Origin: Acidobacteria bacterium Ga0077534
GTDB lineage: Bacteria; Acidobacteriota; Blastocatellia; Pyrinomonadales; Pyrinomonadaceae
Assembly (NCBI GenBank): GCA_001464455.1
Contig: LNEI01000019.1
Span: 62,001 to 126,000 of the forward strand
Direction of reading: 5' to 3'
Length of the DNA stretch: 64,000 bases
Below, piece after piece: positions 8,240 to 16,694 of this stretch. Positions within the stretch are counted from its first letter, which is position 1; each line of letters begins with the position of its first letter. The notes beneath the pieces were generated by a model. That model saw only the letters and a list, made by a program, of their open reading frames with translations, did not search any database and was not told the DNA's origin. The position numbers and the translations under genes were made by a program.

Positions 8240-8719
8240 TCAATTTTCGATACCGACCGAGACTTCCTCGAGTTTCAGCACAGTCTTCAAGACTTCCGGA
8301 TCGATCTCAACCAAAAATCCGCGTTTCCCGCCGTTGATATAGATCTTATCTAGCTCAAAAACACTCGCCTCCACATACACCGGCATCGCCGTTCGCGTGC
8401 CGAATGGCGACGTGCCGCCGACCAGATAGCCTGTATGTTTAGATGCACGTTCGGGCCTTGCGGGTTCCACGCTCTTGACGCCGATATGGCGGGCAAGATT
8501 TTTAGTCGAAACCAGCCTGTCGCCATGCATCAGTACGATCAGGGGCTTTTTCTCATTCGTTTCAAATATCAAGGTCTTAACGACCGCGTGCTCATCCACA
8601 CCCAACTGCCGGGCCGATTCGCCCGTGCCGCCTTTCTCAATGTAATCGTAAAGCCGAGGCACGAACTCGACCTTTTTCTCTCTCAAAAACCTGACCGCCT
8701 GCGTGATCGGAAAATCCAT
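8240..8719 (-). CDS. ybaK: YbaK/EbsC family aminoacyl-tRNA deacylase
   Basis: 159 aa. It shows the YbaK/ProX editing fold: the catalytic Lys in VVKTLIFE, LMHGDRLVSTKNLARHIG, and GYLVGGTSPFGTRTAMPVY, which is the conserved G-x-x-S/T-P-F-G loop. Members hydrolyse mischarged Cys-tRNA(Pro). Acts in the cytoplasm. First gene of the tight minus-strand run. An inverted repeat of CGCGAAA units stands directly upstream. Confidence 0.9.
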   Translation of the reverse strand: MDFPITQAVRFLREKKVEFVPRLYDYIEKGGTGESARQLGVDEHAVVKTLIFETNEKKPLIVLMHGDRLVSTKNLARHIGVKSVEPARPERASKHTGYLVGGTSPFGTRTAMPVYVEASVFELDKIYINGGKRGFLVEIDPEVLKTVLKLEEVSVGIEN

Positions 8720-8730
8720 AAGAATTTTAA

Positions 8731-8814
8731 CCGCGAAAAACGCGAAATGAACGAAAATAAGAGCTTTCTATCCGGCCTTTCGCGCACTTTCGCGTGTTTC
8801 GCGTGTTTCGCGGG
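8731..8814. repeat. Inverted repeat built of CGCGAAA / TTTCGCG units
   Basis: Left arm 8731-8747 (CCGCGAAAAACGCGAAA) and right arm 8797-8813 (TTTCGCGTGTTTCGCGG) pair with one mismatch. The right side carries further TTTCGCG units from 8778. The element overlaps the 3' end of tag. Similar short-unit hairpins are seen in this window at 28655-28722 (CACGAAT units) and 44709-44779 (TTTGCG units). Confidence 0.75.
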
Positions 8815-9367
8815 CAATATCTTCGTATCTAAAACACGTCACCAAATGATCATTCACCATCCCGGTCGCCTGCATAAATGCGTACATGATCGTCGAGCCG
8901 ACGAACTTGAAACCGCGTTTTTTCAGGTCTTTTGACATCGCATCCGATATTTCCGTTTTTGCCGGAACGTCGCCGTGCAGCATACGCTTGCCGTCAATCG
9001 GTTTGCCGTCAACGAACGACCAGATGTACTTATCAAATGAGCCGAACTCTTTCTGCACCGCGAGAAAGGCTTTTGCGTTTTGTACCGATGCCGCTACCTT
9101 CAGACGATTGCGAACGATCCCCGGATTCTCAAGCAGCTTCGCACACTTGGCATCGGTATATTTCGCCACCTTAGCCGGGTCGAAATTGTCGTAAGCCTTT
9201 CGATAATTCTCGCGCTTTACGAGTATCGTATCCCAGCTCAATCCGGCCTGCGCCCCTTCCAAGATCAGAAACTCGAACAGCCGATTGTCGTCATGCACCG
9301 GCACGCCCCACTCTTCATCGTGGTACGGAATGTTTACCTCTTTTTGCGACCAGTCGCAGCGTTTCAT
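8768..9367 (-). CDS. tag: DNA-3-methyladenine glycosylase I
   Basis: 199 aa. It excises 3-methyladenine from alkylated DNA (base excision repair). The N-terminus has C4-D-W and YHDEEWGVP with His16. Near the C-terminus, DHLVTCFRY gives the matching His-x3-Cys, so the Cys-His-His-Cys zinc site of TAG is complete. VGSTIMYAFMQATGMVNDH is the conserved C-terminal helix region. The last 14 or so residues (ARETRETRESARKAG) are encoded by the repeat element and look like an acquired tail. Confidence 0.93.
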   Translation of the reverse strand: MKRCDWSQKEVNIPYHDEEWGVPVHDDNRLFEFLILEGAQAGLSWDTILVKRENYRKAYDNFDPAKVAKYTDAKCAKLLENPGIVRNRLKVAASVQNAKAFLAVQKEFGSFDKYIWSFVDGKPIDGKRMLHGDVPAKTEISDAMSKDLKKRGFKFVGSTIMYAFMQATGMVNDHLVTCFRYEDIARETRETRESARKAG

Positions 9368-9434
9368 ATTGTCTTCAAGACTATTACCGGCGCCAATCTG
9401 TTTCTAACAGTTGCTAGTTGAAAGTTTAGAGTTG

Positions 9435-9971
9435 CTAGTTCGATCTTTTTTCGAGCCTGGACACGATCAATCCTTTTTCCGGTTCCCGGTTGTCAAACTT
9501 TAGTTCCAGGTCTTGCGTACCGCCGTATTTCGCTATCAGACCGTTCTTAGTGACATCAAGCTTGCTATCGAAATAGTTGTACGAGCACGAAGCGTATATC
9601 TCACTTCGCAATTCGCGATTCTTCAAGGTCTTGTCCGCCTTGATCCAAAGGATCGACTGCGGGCTATCGCCGCCGCACGGGGCCATAGGGTTTGTTATCG
9701 TCGAAGCGCTGCGAACGTTCGCGACGAGATATACAAACCCGTCCTTTTCCGCAGTGAACAGCGTCCGATATTTGTGCGGCGGATTGCCGGGTAAACTGCC
9801 ATTCGAACCAATAAGAGCGTCTTCCAGGTCAAAAATTACCGAGCGTTTGGCATAGGCAAGTTCTACCTCGGAAAACTTGCGCCCTACTAGCTTTATCTGC
9901 GAGAACGCAGCGGATGACGACAGAATTACCGTCGCCATCACCGCCGCTATCCATTTTCCGTTTGCTCTCAT
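9435..9971 (-). CDS. Exported hypothetical protein
   Basis: 178 aa from ATG 9971, which overlaps the stop of the preceding lipoprotein gene (ATGA). An upstream in-frame codon at 10001 is less likely. Residues 1-25 (MRANGKWIAAVMATVILSSS...AFSQ) are a Sec signal peptide. The mature part has no domain I recognise; Cys occurs in APCGGDS and ASCSYNYFD. Probably periplasmic and co-expressed with the lipoprotein. Confidence 0.72.
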   Translation of the reverse strand: MRANGKWIAAVMATVILSSSAAFSQIKLVGRKFSEVELAYAKRSVIFDLEDALIGSNGSLPGNPPHKYRTLFTAEKDGFVYLVANVRSASTITNPMAPCGGDSPQSILWIKADKTLKNRELRSEIYASCSYNYFDSKLDVTKNGLIAKYGGTQDLELKFDNREPEKGLIVSRLEKRSN

Positions 9972-10414
9972 AGCTCGATCTTGTCTACTTGCAGATAGCA
10001 CACGCCGCCGTTCGGGTCGGTCGCGTCCTTGGCGACGGTTATTTTACCCGTCAGTTTCACTTTGTCGCCTATTTTTACGAACTCGCCCGCATTGTCACGG
10101 ATCTTAATGTCCTCGGGTTTGAAACTCTTTTCGATCTTCTCTACCGTATTGGCAGAAGATCCGACTGCTAGGTCGGCGGTAAAACCTTCGGTATCCGCTT
10201 CATCCTTCATCAGTTTGAAACCGCATTCCATCCTGCCGCTTGTGTTTGAACAGAAGATCCCGCCTTTGTTCTTGAGGATTCCTGAAACTTCAATGTATTT
10301 CTTATCATTCGCGTTGCTGCACGCGCTCGCATGGTCGACAAGCTCGCTCTTGTAATTACAGCCCGCGGCGACGGTCATTAGAGAGGTAATTAACAGAAAT
10401 ATTGTCTTCTTCAT
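9968..10414 (-). CDS. Putative lipoprotein
   Basis: 148 aa. Lipobox TVAAGC places the lipidated Cys at residue 19. The mature part contains IEVSGILKNKGGIFC and GDKVKLTGKITVAKDA, which resemble an OB-fold-like beta barrel, but this is only an impression. It contains four further Cys. Its stop overlaps the start of the next exported protein. Confidence 0.72.
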   Translation of the reverse strand: MKKTIFLLITSLMTVAAGCNYKSELVDHASACSNANDKKYIEVSGILKNKGGIFCSNTSGRMECGFKLMKDEADTEGFTADLAVGSSANTVEKIEKSFKPEDIKIRDNAGEFVKIGDKVKLTGKITVAKDATDPNGGVCYLQVDKIEL

Positions 10415-10435
10415 TTTACCTGGTCATTCCTTATT

Positions 10436-11134
10436 CTATTGATTTGTTGTTCGAACAGATAAGGGAACGTACCTCTCAACCAAATCTTGCGGGCTCATTG
10501 TCGTAAAATCCGCGTGAGCCTCAACGACCGAATCACATTTCAAAATATCTTCAGCAGAATTCACCGTTGTAATGCCTATCGAGACCATACCCGCCCGATG
10601 GGCGGCCTCAAACCCGCCGATCGCGTCCTCGAAAACTATGCAATTCCTAGGTTGAACGCCGAGTTTTTCCGCCGATACCAGAAACATCGCTGGGTCGGGT
10701 TTTCCTTGCTTTACATCGTTAGCCGTCGTCACCGCGTCGAAAAATCGTCTTAGATCGAGCCCGTCGAGAATAAACTCCATGTTCGGATTCGCCGAGGCGG
10801 TAGCGACCGCCATCTTTATCCCGAGTTCCTGCGACTTTTCCAGAAACTCGATGAGTCCGTCGACCGGCTTTCGTATCGGCAGGAACATCTCGCGATAGAT
10901 CGACTCTTTTCTAGCAGCGAGTTCGGAGATACGCTCTTCGGAAATGTCGCCGAAAACAGTCGGAAGTATTTCGCGATTCGTTTTTCCCGCCGTCGCAACC
11001 AGGAACTTGTGCCGGTCCATCTCGACACCATTTTCCTCGAGAAGCTGGGCCCAAGCCTCAGTATGCACGTGCATGTTGTCAACGAGCGTTCCGTCCATAT
11101 CAAAAATGAACGCCCTGCTTGAAAGATCTGTCAT
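10436..11134 (-). CDS. HAD-superfamily hydrolase, beta-phosphoglucomutase-like
   Basis: 232 aa. HAD motif I is DMDGTLVDN (nucleophile Asp in the first ten residues after FIF). Motif II is VATASANP. Motif III/IV is KGKPDPAMFL-like (KQGKPDPAMF), then CIVFEDAIGGFEAAHRAGM. The alpha-helical cap between motifs I and II is of the beta-PGM/phosphatase class. It acts on a small phosphorylated substrate, probably a sugar phosphate. The start ATG follows the DUF4442 stop directly. Confidence 0.87.
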   Translation of the reverse strand: MTDLSSRAFIFDMDGTLVDNMHVHTEAWAQLLEENGVEMDRHKFLVATAGKTNREILPTVFGDISEERISELAARKESIYREMFLPIRKPVDGLIEFLEKSQELGIKMAVATASANPNMEFILDGLDLRRFFDAVTTANDVKQGKPDPAMFLVSAEKLGVQPRNCIVFEDAIGGFEAAHRAGMVSIGITTVNSAEDILKCDSVVEAHADFTTMSPQDLVERYVPLSVRTTNQ

Positions 11135-11590
11135 TTACTTCTTCTTGGCGATGTATAGCGTTTTCTCAATAGTCGCGTGTACTTTGCCTTCTTTATCCTT
11201 TAGCTCGACTTTGTAGATCCTGTCGACCGAACGCTCCGTTTCCGCCAGCCGCCTTATCTCAGCGATCTCGTCCCGCGTCAACAAGAAATCGGCGTGAAGC
11301 GTCGTCTTTCCCGGTTTCCTGAATCTGACCGTAGCCGCCTTGTCCCACACCACATAGCCTTTGCCTAAAATGTTCATCAGCATCAGCATGTAGATCGGGT
11401 CGATGCTCGCGTAGATGCTGCCGCCGTAGATCGTGCCGACATAATTTCGCGTGCGCCACGATAACGGCAATCTAACGCGGGCCTCGTGCCAGTCATCCGA
11501 GATATAAGCAACCCGCCCGCCCGTTCCACGATAAGCCGGGAAAAAGTTGAACCCCCACCTAAAAAGCCGGCTCTTAAAACTCTCGGGCAT
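11135..11590 (-). CDS. DUF4442 hotdog-fold (PaaI-like) protein
   Basis: 151 aa. The sequence NYVGTIYGGSIYASIDPIYM is the hotdog helix region of DUF4442. WDKAATVRFRKPGKTTLHADF is a conserved strand pair. Members are probable acyl-CoA thioesterases. It directly abuts the HAD gene, so the two form a translational pair. The substrate is unknown; the surrounding beta-oxidation genes make an acyl-CoA plausible. Confidence 0.83.
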   Translation of the reverse strand: MPESFKSRLFRWGFNFFPAYRGTGGRVAYISDDWHEARVRLPLSWRTRNYVGTIYGGSIYASIDPIYMLMLMNILGKGYVVWDKAATVRFRKPGKTTLHADFLLTRDEIAEIRRLAETERSVDRIYKVELKDKEGKVHATIEKTLYIAKKK

Positions 11591-11594
11591 AGGT

Positions 11595-12149
11595 CTAAGA
11601 CGGAAAACCCTCCGTCTCCATCACACGTTTTGCCTGACGAATGTGCCGCTTTGTATGCTCGACCAAAACCGTAAAAGCATCGTCAAGCCTGTACGTAAAG
11701 ATCGCCAAAAATGGCGACGTCACGACCGTTTTCTCGCGGTCTGCACCGGCGCATGCCTCGACCTTTTTATTGACCTCCGCGATCTCGTCGACAAACTGTT
11801 TGACGATGTCGTCAGGCAGGTCGCTCGGCGGGACGATGCGTTTCGACGGAGCCTTTGCTTTCTTCGAATCGGTCGATACCGCATTAACGAGGAAACGGCC
11901 GCCCCAGCCCGTGAGCGGTGAATAATTCTCCCAAAACGAATTCTTTCGCGTGCCCGACGCGATCTTTGCGAATTCCGCATCGAACTCATGATTCGTCAAA
12001 ATAATGTGCTCAAGACACTGCGCAACGCTCCAGCCCTTTTCCGAAGGCTTCCAGTTCAACTGCTCCACCGAAAGCCCGCCAAATGAAGCAAAAACATCGG
12101 TCGCAACCGCCGACATCTCAGAAGTAATGCTCTTGATTCGATCATCCAT
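11595..12149 (-). CDS. DinB-family metal-binding protein
   Basis: 184 aa. DinB_2 four-helix bundle pattern: SVAQCLEHIILTNHEFD provides one His set and VLVEHTKRHIRQAKRV the other, forming the family's three-His metal site. Members include thiol-dependent transferases (bacillithiol/mycothiol). No specific role can be given. It lies between the DUF4442 gene and an inverted-repeat element. Confidence 0.85.
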   Translation of the reverse strand: MDDRIKSITSEMSAVATDVFASFGGLSVEQLNWKPSEKGWSVAQCLEHIILTNHEFDAEFAKIASGTRKNSFWENYSPLTGWGGRFLVNAVSTDSKKAKAPSKRIVPPSDLPDDIVKQFVDEIAEVNKKVEACAGADREKTVVTSPFLAIFTYRLDDAFTVLVEHTKRHIRQAKRVMETEGFPS

Positions 12150-12169
12150 ATGACTGGAACTCCTATGCC

Positions 12170-12305
12170 GGGAACGCAGGCGCCCTCGCCTGCAACGCCG
12201 GTGCCTCCGGCGTGACGTGGTTTAGGTCTCTTCAACTTGAACGGTCGTCACGTTCGTCAGCGTTCGCAAAAGCCGAACGCTTGCAGGCGAGGGGCCTGCG
12301 TTCCC
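12170..12305. repeat. MITE-like element with about 25-bp terminal inverted repeats
   Basis: The left end GGGAACGCAGGCGCCC... continues to CTGCAA, and the right end TTGCAGGCGAGG... continues to GCGTTCCC. The two ends are reverse complements apart from one extra base on the left. It contains a second inner GC-rich hairpin (GCCGG...CCGGC) and no open frame. It fills the gap between the DinB gene start and the fadN stop. I recall the same end sequence as a common dispersed repeat in acidobacterial and related genomes. Confidence 0.8.
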
Positions 12306-12309
12306 TGCA

Positions 12310-14715
12310 TTAATTCCTCAACGGCTTGCCCGTTTTCAGCATTCCCGCGATCCGTTCCTGCGTTTTTCGCTCACCACAGAGCGAGAGGAAAGCCTCTCTT
12401 TCGAGATCGAGTAGATATCGTTCGGAGACATAGGTCTTATGATTCAGATCGCCGCCGCTCATGATCTTCGCGAGTTTCTTGCCGATCAGGACGTCGTGAT
12501 CTGAAACGAAACCGCCCTGCTTCATCATGTGTAAAGCTAGCTTCATCGCCGCTTGAGCCGATTCGCCGAGGGCTAGAATGTCGGTCTTTTCAACCGGTTG
12601 AACGTAGCCCGAGGCAACGAGATTCAATACTTCCTGCTTTGCGTCCGCAATCAATCGGTCGCCGTTCATCGATATCGCATCGATATCGCGGATCAAGCCC
12701 CAGTTCTGAGCTTCCTGCGCGGAAGTCGCAACCTTGCCCATGCCGATCATCTCGAATGTCTTTTTGAGAAACGCAAGAGGGTCAGCATCCGGAGCCTGAG
12801 CTGCGGCGTTCATCGCACGCATGGTCATTTCTTTAGTTCCGCCGCCGGCAGGGATCAGCCCGACACCGACCTCGACAAGGCCGATGTAGGTTTCCGCTGC
12901 CGCCTGCACCCGGTCGCCGTGCATCGAAATCTCACAGCCGCCGCCGAGCGTCAGTCCATACGGCGCCGTGACGACCGGTTTCGGCGAATATCGCTGCCGC
13001 ATAACGGCGTTCTGCAGGCCGCGGATCATGATATTTATGTCGTCCCATTCCTCTTCCTGAGCGGCGAGCAGCAACATCATGATATTCGCCCCAGCCGAGA
13101 AATTACCGCCCTGATTACCGACCACGAGGCCGACGTAATTTCGTTCAACTTCGTCGAGAGCGAAGTTCAGCATCGATATCGTATCGCCACCGATGGAGTT
13201 CATCTTCGAGTGAAATTCCAGACACGCAACGCCGTCGCCTATGTCGATTAGCGAAGCTCCGGGGTTCGATTTGATAACGCCGCTGCGTTCCTTAATATCC
13301 TTGAGGATCATCACGCCCGGACGCTCGGGCATCGGTTTGTATTCGCCCGCGACAAGGTCGTAGAACGAATGATGCCCACCTTCGTTCTTGTAGAACGAGG
13401 TCGCACCCGATGCAAGCATCGCTTCGACATTTGCCGGTATCGCTTGGCCTTCCACACGCATCCGCTCGACAGATTCCGCAACACCGATCGCATCCCAAGC
13501 CTCAAAAACACCGATCTCCCAGCCGAAACCCCACTTGATCGCGTTGTCGATCTCGACGATCGTATCTGCGATCTCAGGGATGCGGTTCGCGGCGTAACGG
13601 GAAACACGCGAGGTCGTTTTCCATAGGAATTCGCCAACACGGTCGTCGCCCCACACGAGCGTTTTCACACGTTTCGCACGATCCTCGATGCCTTTCGCGG
13701 CATCGAGCGATGGGAATTTCGTCTTGACCTGCGGCTTGTATTCAAAAGTGGCCAGGTCTAGTTCGAGAATTACGCGTTTTCCGTCAGCATCCTTTGATTT
13801 CTTAAAGAATCCGCCGCCGGTCTTGTCGCCAAGAAGCTTCTTATCCAGCAGGGATGTGATCAGCTCCGGGATCTGAAAAACTTCACGGTCTTCATCGTCA
13901 GGAACGGCGGGATAGAGATTGTTAGTAACGTGAGCCGTTACGTCGAGACCGACCAGATCAGACGTTCTGAACGTCGCCGACGATGCGTGGCCGATGGCTT
14001 TGCCCGTCATCTGATCAACCTCGGTCGGTGTCCAGCCGCCCGAGATCATCTCGTGGATGGTCGCCATCATGCCGAAAACGCCGATGCGGTTCGCGATAAA
14101 ATTCGGCCGGTCTTTTGCCGGGACAACGCCCTTCCCAAGTCGCCTATCTAGAAAACCCGACACCGCACAGGCGATCTCGCCGCTTGTTTTTGTTCCCGGA
14201 ATAACCTCGACGAGCTTCATGTATCGCGGCGGGTTAAAGAAATGAATGCCGACAAAGTGTGCCTTAAAATCATCGGAAAATGGCTCAGCGATCGCATCTA
14301 TCGGAATCCCGCTCGTATTCGAAGCGATCACTGCTCCGGGCTTGCGGTGGCGGTCAACGTCCGCAAAAAGCTTGTGCTTGATCTCAAGATTCTCAACCAC
14401 CGCTTCGATCACAAAGTCGCAATCCTTGATCTTCGCGAGATTGTCGGTGAAATTACCAGTCGTGATCAACTTCGCATTATCACCCAGCATAAACGGAGCA
14501 GGCTTGAGTTTTTTCGCCGCCGCAAAAAGCGAATCGACGATGCGGTTTCGCACCTGCGGCGATTCCAGCGTCAAGCCATTTTTCTCCTCATCCGGGGTCA
14601 ATTCGCGTGGAGCGATATCCAAAAGAAGCGTCGGGATACCCGCGTTCGAAAGATGTGCAGCAATGCCCGCACCCATTGTTCCAGCCCCCAAAACAGCTGC
14701 TTTTGTGATGTTCAT
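12310..14715 (-). CDS. fadN: 3-hydroxyacyl-CoA dehydrogenase/enoyl-CoA hydratase, FadN-like
   Basis: 801 aa, close to Bacillus FadN. The N-terminal Rossmann domain has GAGTMGAGIA at residues 10-19. The 3HCDH C-terminal domain follows with VGIHFFNPPRYMKLVE and FIANRIGVFG. The crotonase part at the C-terminal third has GGGCEISMHGDRV and GLIPAGGGTKEM. It catalyses the hydration and NAD-dependent oxidation steps of beta-oxidation. The order dehydrogenase first, crotonase last is that of FadN rather than E. coli FadB. A FadR-type operator lies 52 bp upstream. Confidence 0.94.
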   Translation of the reverse strand: MNITKAAVLGAGTMGAGIAAHLSNAGIPTLLLDIAPRELTPDEEKNGLTLESPQVRNRIVDSLFAAAKKLKPAPFMLGDNAKLITTGNFTDNLAKIKDCDFVIEAVVENLEIKHKLFADVDRHRKPGAVIASNTSGIPIDAIAEPFSDDFKAHFVGIHFFNPPRYMKLVEVIPGTKTSGEIACAVSGFLDRRLGKGVVPAKDRPNFIANRIGVFGMMATIHEMISGGWTPTEVDQMTGKAIGHASSATFRTSDLVGLDVTAHVTNNLYPAVPDDEDREVFQIPELITSLLDKKLLGDKTGGGFFKKSKDADGKRVILELDLATFEYKPQVKTKFPSLDAAKGIEDRAKRVKTLVWGDDRVGEFLWKTTSRVSRYAANRIPEIADTIVEIDNAIKWGFGWEIGVFEAWDAIGVAESVERMRVEGQAIPANVEAMLASGATSFYKNEGGHHSFYDLVAGEYKPMPERPGVMILKDIKERSGVIKSNPGASLIDIGDGVACLEFHSKMNSIGGDTISMLNFALDEVERNYVGLVVGNQGGNFSAGANIMMLLLAAQEEEWDDINIMIRGLQNAVMRQRYSPKPVVTAPYGLTLGGGCEISMHGDRVQAAAETYIGLVEVGVGLIPAGGGTKEMTMRAMNAAAQAPDADPLAFLKKTFEMIGMGKVATSAQEAQNWGLIRDIDAISMNGDRLIADAKQEVLNLVASGYVQPVEKTDILALGESAQAAMKLALHMMKQGGFVSDHDVLIGKKLAKIMSGGDLNHKTYVSERYLLDLEREAFLSLCGERKTQERIAGMLKTGKPLRN

Positions 14716-14767
14716 ACTTTGTCTCGAAGTTCCTGTTTTCTAGCGTTTTGTATTACGAAGATTGTAA

Positions 14768-14787
14768 CTGAATGAATGCTCATTCAG
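14768..14787. promoter_or_regulatory. FadR (TetR-family)-type operator upstream of fadN
   Basis: CTGAATGA, spacer ATGC, TCATTCAG: a perfect 8-bp-arm palindrome that differs from the fadE operator only in one spacer base and the outermost pair. It lies between divergent fadN and the threonine aldolase gene, nearer fadN. Confidence 0.8.
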
Positions 14788-14871
14788 CAAGCAATATCTT
14801 TGACATTCTTACATTTTCATTGTGAGTGCCGCTGCCAATTAGCAGTTCAGCAATGTACAATTGCTGGTAAA

Positions 14872-15909
14872 ATGATCGATCTCAGAAGCGATACAGTTAC
14901 AAAACCCAGCGATGGAATGCGTCGTGCGATGGCCGAGGCCGTGGTTGGCGATGACGTTTACGGTGAAGACCCGACCGTGAACCTTCTGCAGGAGCGTTCG
15001 GCCGAGACGTTTAGCAAAGAGGCGGCATTATTTGTTCCGTCCGGGACGATGGGTAACCAGATCGCCGTCAAGGTCCACACGCGACCCGGCGATGAGATGA
15101 TCATCGAGGAGCGGTGTCATATTTTCAACTACGAGGTCGGTGCATCCGCGATCATCGCTGGCGTGACGATCCGGCCGGTGAAAAGCGGCGACGGGTCTGG
15201 AATCCTGACCTGGGACGACGTCGAATCGGCGATCAGTACCGACGGCATTTACGACCACACCCAAACCGGCCTGCTGTGCCTCGAGAACACGCTCAATCTC
15301 GCTGGCGGCCGCGTGATGTCGGCGGAACGCTGTGCGGAACTCGCAGAAAAAGCACATGAACGCGGCATACCTGTTCACCTCGACGGCGCGCGGATATTCA
15401 ACGCCGCAGTTGCCAGTTCGACGACCGTGTCGGAACTGACGAAGAATTGCGATTCCGTGCAGTTCTGCCTGTCAAAAGGCCTCGGCGCACCAGTCGGCTC
15501 GGTGCTAGTCGGGTCGCACGAATTTATCAATGAGTCTCGCGTCTGGCGAAAGCGCCTCGGCGGAGGGATGCGTCAGGCTGGCGTCCTCGCGGCTGCAGGC
15601 ATCATTGCCCTCGACGAATCACCCAAACGCCTGCACGAAGACCACACCAACGCCCGCACACTCGCCGAAGGCATCGCCGAAATCCCCGGAATAGCCCTCG
15701 ATCTGAGAACCGTCGAGACGAACATCGTCATCTTCGACGTGGCGGGAACCGGCCGAACCTCGGCGGAGATCTGTTCCGATCTAAAGGAGAAAGGAATTCT
15801 GGCCAGCGGATTCGGAACGCGGATCAGGATCGTCACCCATTTGGATTTTCATGCAGATAAGATTCAAACGGTCCTTGATGGCATGAGGGTAAGCTGCGCC
15901 GGATCCTGA
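14872..15909 (+). CDS. ltaE: Low-specificity L-threonine aldolase
   Basis: 345 aa from ATG 14872 ([13 protein letters not shown], the canonical family start); earlier in-frame codons give a non-homologous leader. It is a PLP fold type I enzyme that cleaves L-threonine or L-allo-threonine to glycine and acetaldehyde. Landmarks are [13 protein letters not shown], the PLP-facing [13 protein letters not shown], and the Schiff-base Lys in [13 protein letters not shown]. It is alone on the plus strand here, divergent from fadN. Confidence 0.92.
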   Translation: MIDLRSDTVTKPSDGMRRAMAEAVVGDDVYGEDPTVNLLQERSAETFSKEAALFVPSGTMGNQIAVKVHTRPGDEMIIEERCHIFNYEVGASAIIAGVTIRPVKSGDGSGILTWDDVESAISTDGIYDHTQTGLLCLENTLNLAGGRVMSAERCAELAEKAHERGIPVHLDGARIFNAAVASSTTVSELTKNCDSVQFCLSKGLGAPVGSVLVGSHEFINESRVWRKRLGGGMRQAGVLAAAGIIALDESPKRLHEDHTNARTLAEGIAEIPGIALDLRTVETNIVIFDVAGTGRTSAEICSDLKEKGILASGFGTRIRIVTHLDFHADKIQTVLDGMRVSCAGS

Positions 15910-15985
15910 CCCGATCGAGGCCGTCAAGAGGCTGTATTTTAGTGGCTTTTCTGCGGGTCGATGGCCTTGAAACACCCAGAAAAGC

Positions 15986-16015
15986 TTGACATTTACCGCC
16001 TAAATGTGCTATCAA
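15986..16015 (+). promoter_or_regulatory. Candidate sigma-70 promoter
   Basis: TTGACA at 15986-15991, an 18-nt spacer and TATCAA at 16010-16015. It lies in the 356-bp gap before the MmcQ/YjbR gene. A second weaker candidate is TTGAAA (16047-16052), 16 nt, TAAAAT (16069-16074). Confidence 0.4.
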
Positions 16016-16108
16016 TAGGTATTCGTATAGTTAATAAAACAATTTTTTGAAAAGTTATAAAATTGGGCTAAAATTGAGCAGTAACTGTTGAAAATAAAGA
16101 TACTTATT

Positions 16109-16160
16109 TGTCCCACGGGATGCGTGGGACACCCGTGGGACAGTGGGACAGCAACTTTGA
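16109..16160. repeat. GTGGGAC hairpin and tandem units
   Basis: TGTCCCACG (16109-16117), loop GGATG, CGTGGGACA (16123-16131): a perfect 9-bp hairpin. Two more GTGGGACA units follow at once (to about 16151). It could be a leader structure for the downstream gene or a remnant of a dispersed repeat. The rest of the 15910-16265 gap is AT-rich and non-coding. Confidence 0.55.
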
Positions 16161-16265
16161 GGGGAGATCGTCTAAGTGCCTGAAACTCAACAGATTACGG
16201 CGATGCGGAAAGCAATAGCCCAAACGCCTGTCCCAGCGATATCGGGTATATGTGAATAAATCGTC

Positions 16266-16616
16266 ATGGATCTGGACCAACTCCGCGCATACTGTCTTGC
16301 ATTTTCGGGTGCGACCGAGGACATCAAATGGGAGAAAGACCTCTGTTTCTGCGTCGGGGAAAAGATGTTTTGCGTCACCGATGTCGACGGCAGTGGTCAC
16401 TTTTCGTTCAAATGCACACCCGAGAGATTTGCCGAGCTGGTTGAGTTGGACGGCATCATTCCGGCTCCGTATGTCGCGAGGTACCACTGGGTCGCGGTAG
16501 AGCGAGCGGACGTTTTGCCACAGACCGAGCTGAAACGTCTTATCGCGGATTCCTATAGACTCGTGTTTGAAAAGCTTCCGAAACGCGCTCGCGATATGCT
16601 CATTGCAAAAGCCTGA
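16266..16616 (+). CDS. MmcQ/YjbR family protein
   Basis: 116 aa. Pattern of the family: the opening helix with CLAFSGATEDIKWEKDLCF, VGEKMFCVTD, FKCTPERFAEL, then PAPYVARYHWVAVER and IADSYRLVFEKLPKR. This is a CyaY/MmcQ-like fold, often described as DNA-binding, with no known catalytic activity. The terminator hairpin that follows contains its stop codon in the loop. Confidence 0.88.
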   Translation: MDLDQLRAYCLAFSGATEDIKWEKDLCFCVGEKMFCVTDVDGSGHFSFKCTPERFAELVELDGIIPAPYVARYHWVAVERADVLPQTELKRLIADSYRLVFEKLPKRARDMLIAKA

Positions 16617-16631
16617 GCTCTCGGGCTTTTG
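16606..16631 (+). terminator. Hairpin overlapping the stop of the MmcQ/YjbR gene
   Basis: CAAAAGCC (16606-16613) pairs with GGCTTTTG (16624-16631). The TGA stop lies in the loop. The T-run is inside the right arm rather than after it, so termination strength is uncertain. Confidence 0.45.
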
Positions 16632-16694
16632 GCAACTGCACCAGCTCAGTTCCTTCTTCCAATTTCCGGCCGACAAAACTATTATCTAACTTGT

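Noticed and set aside
16104-16676. Minus-strand 190-codon open frame
   Set aside because: It covers the MmcQ/YjbR gene on the opposite strand, and its sequence has no recognisable domain.
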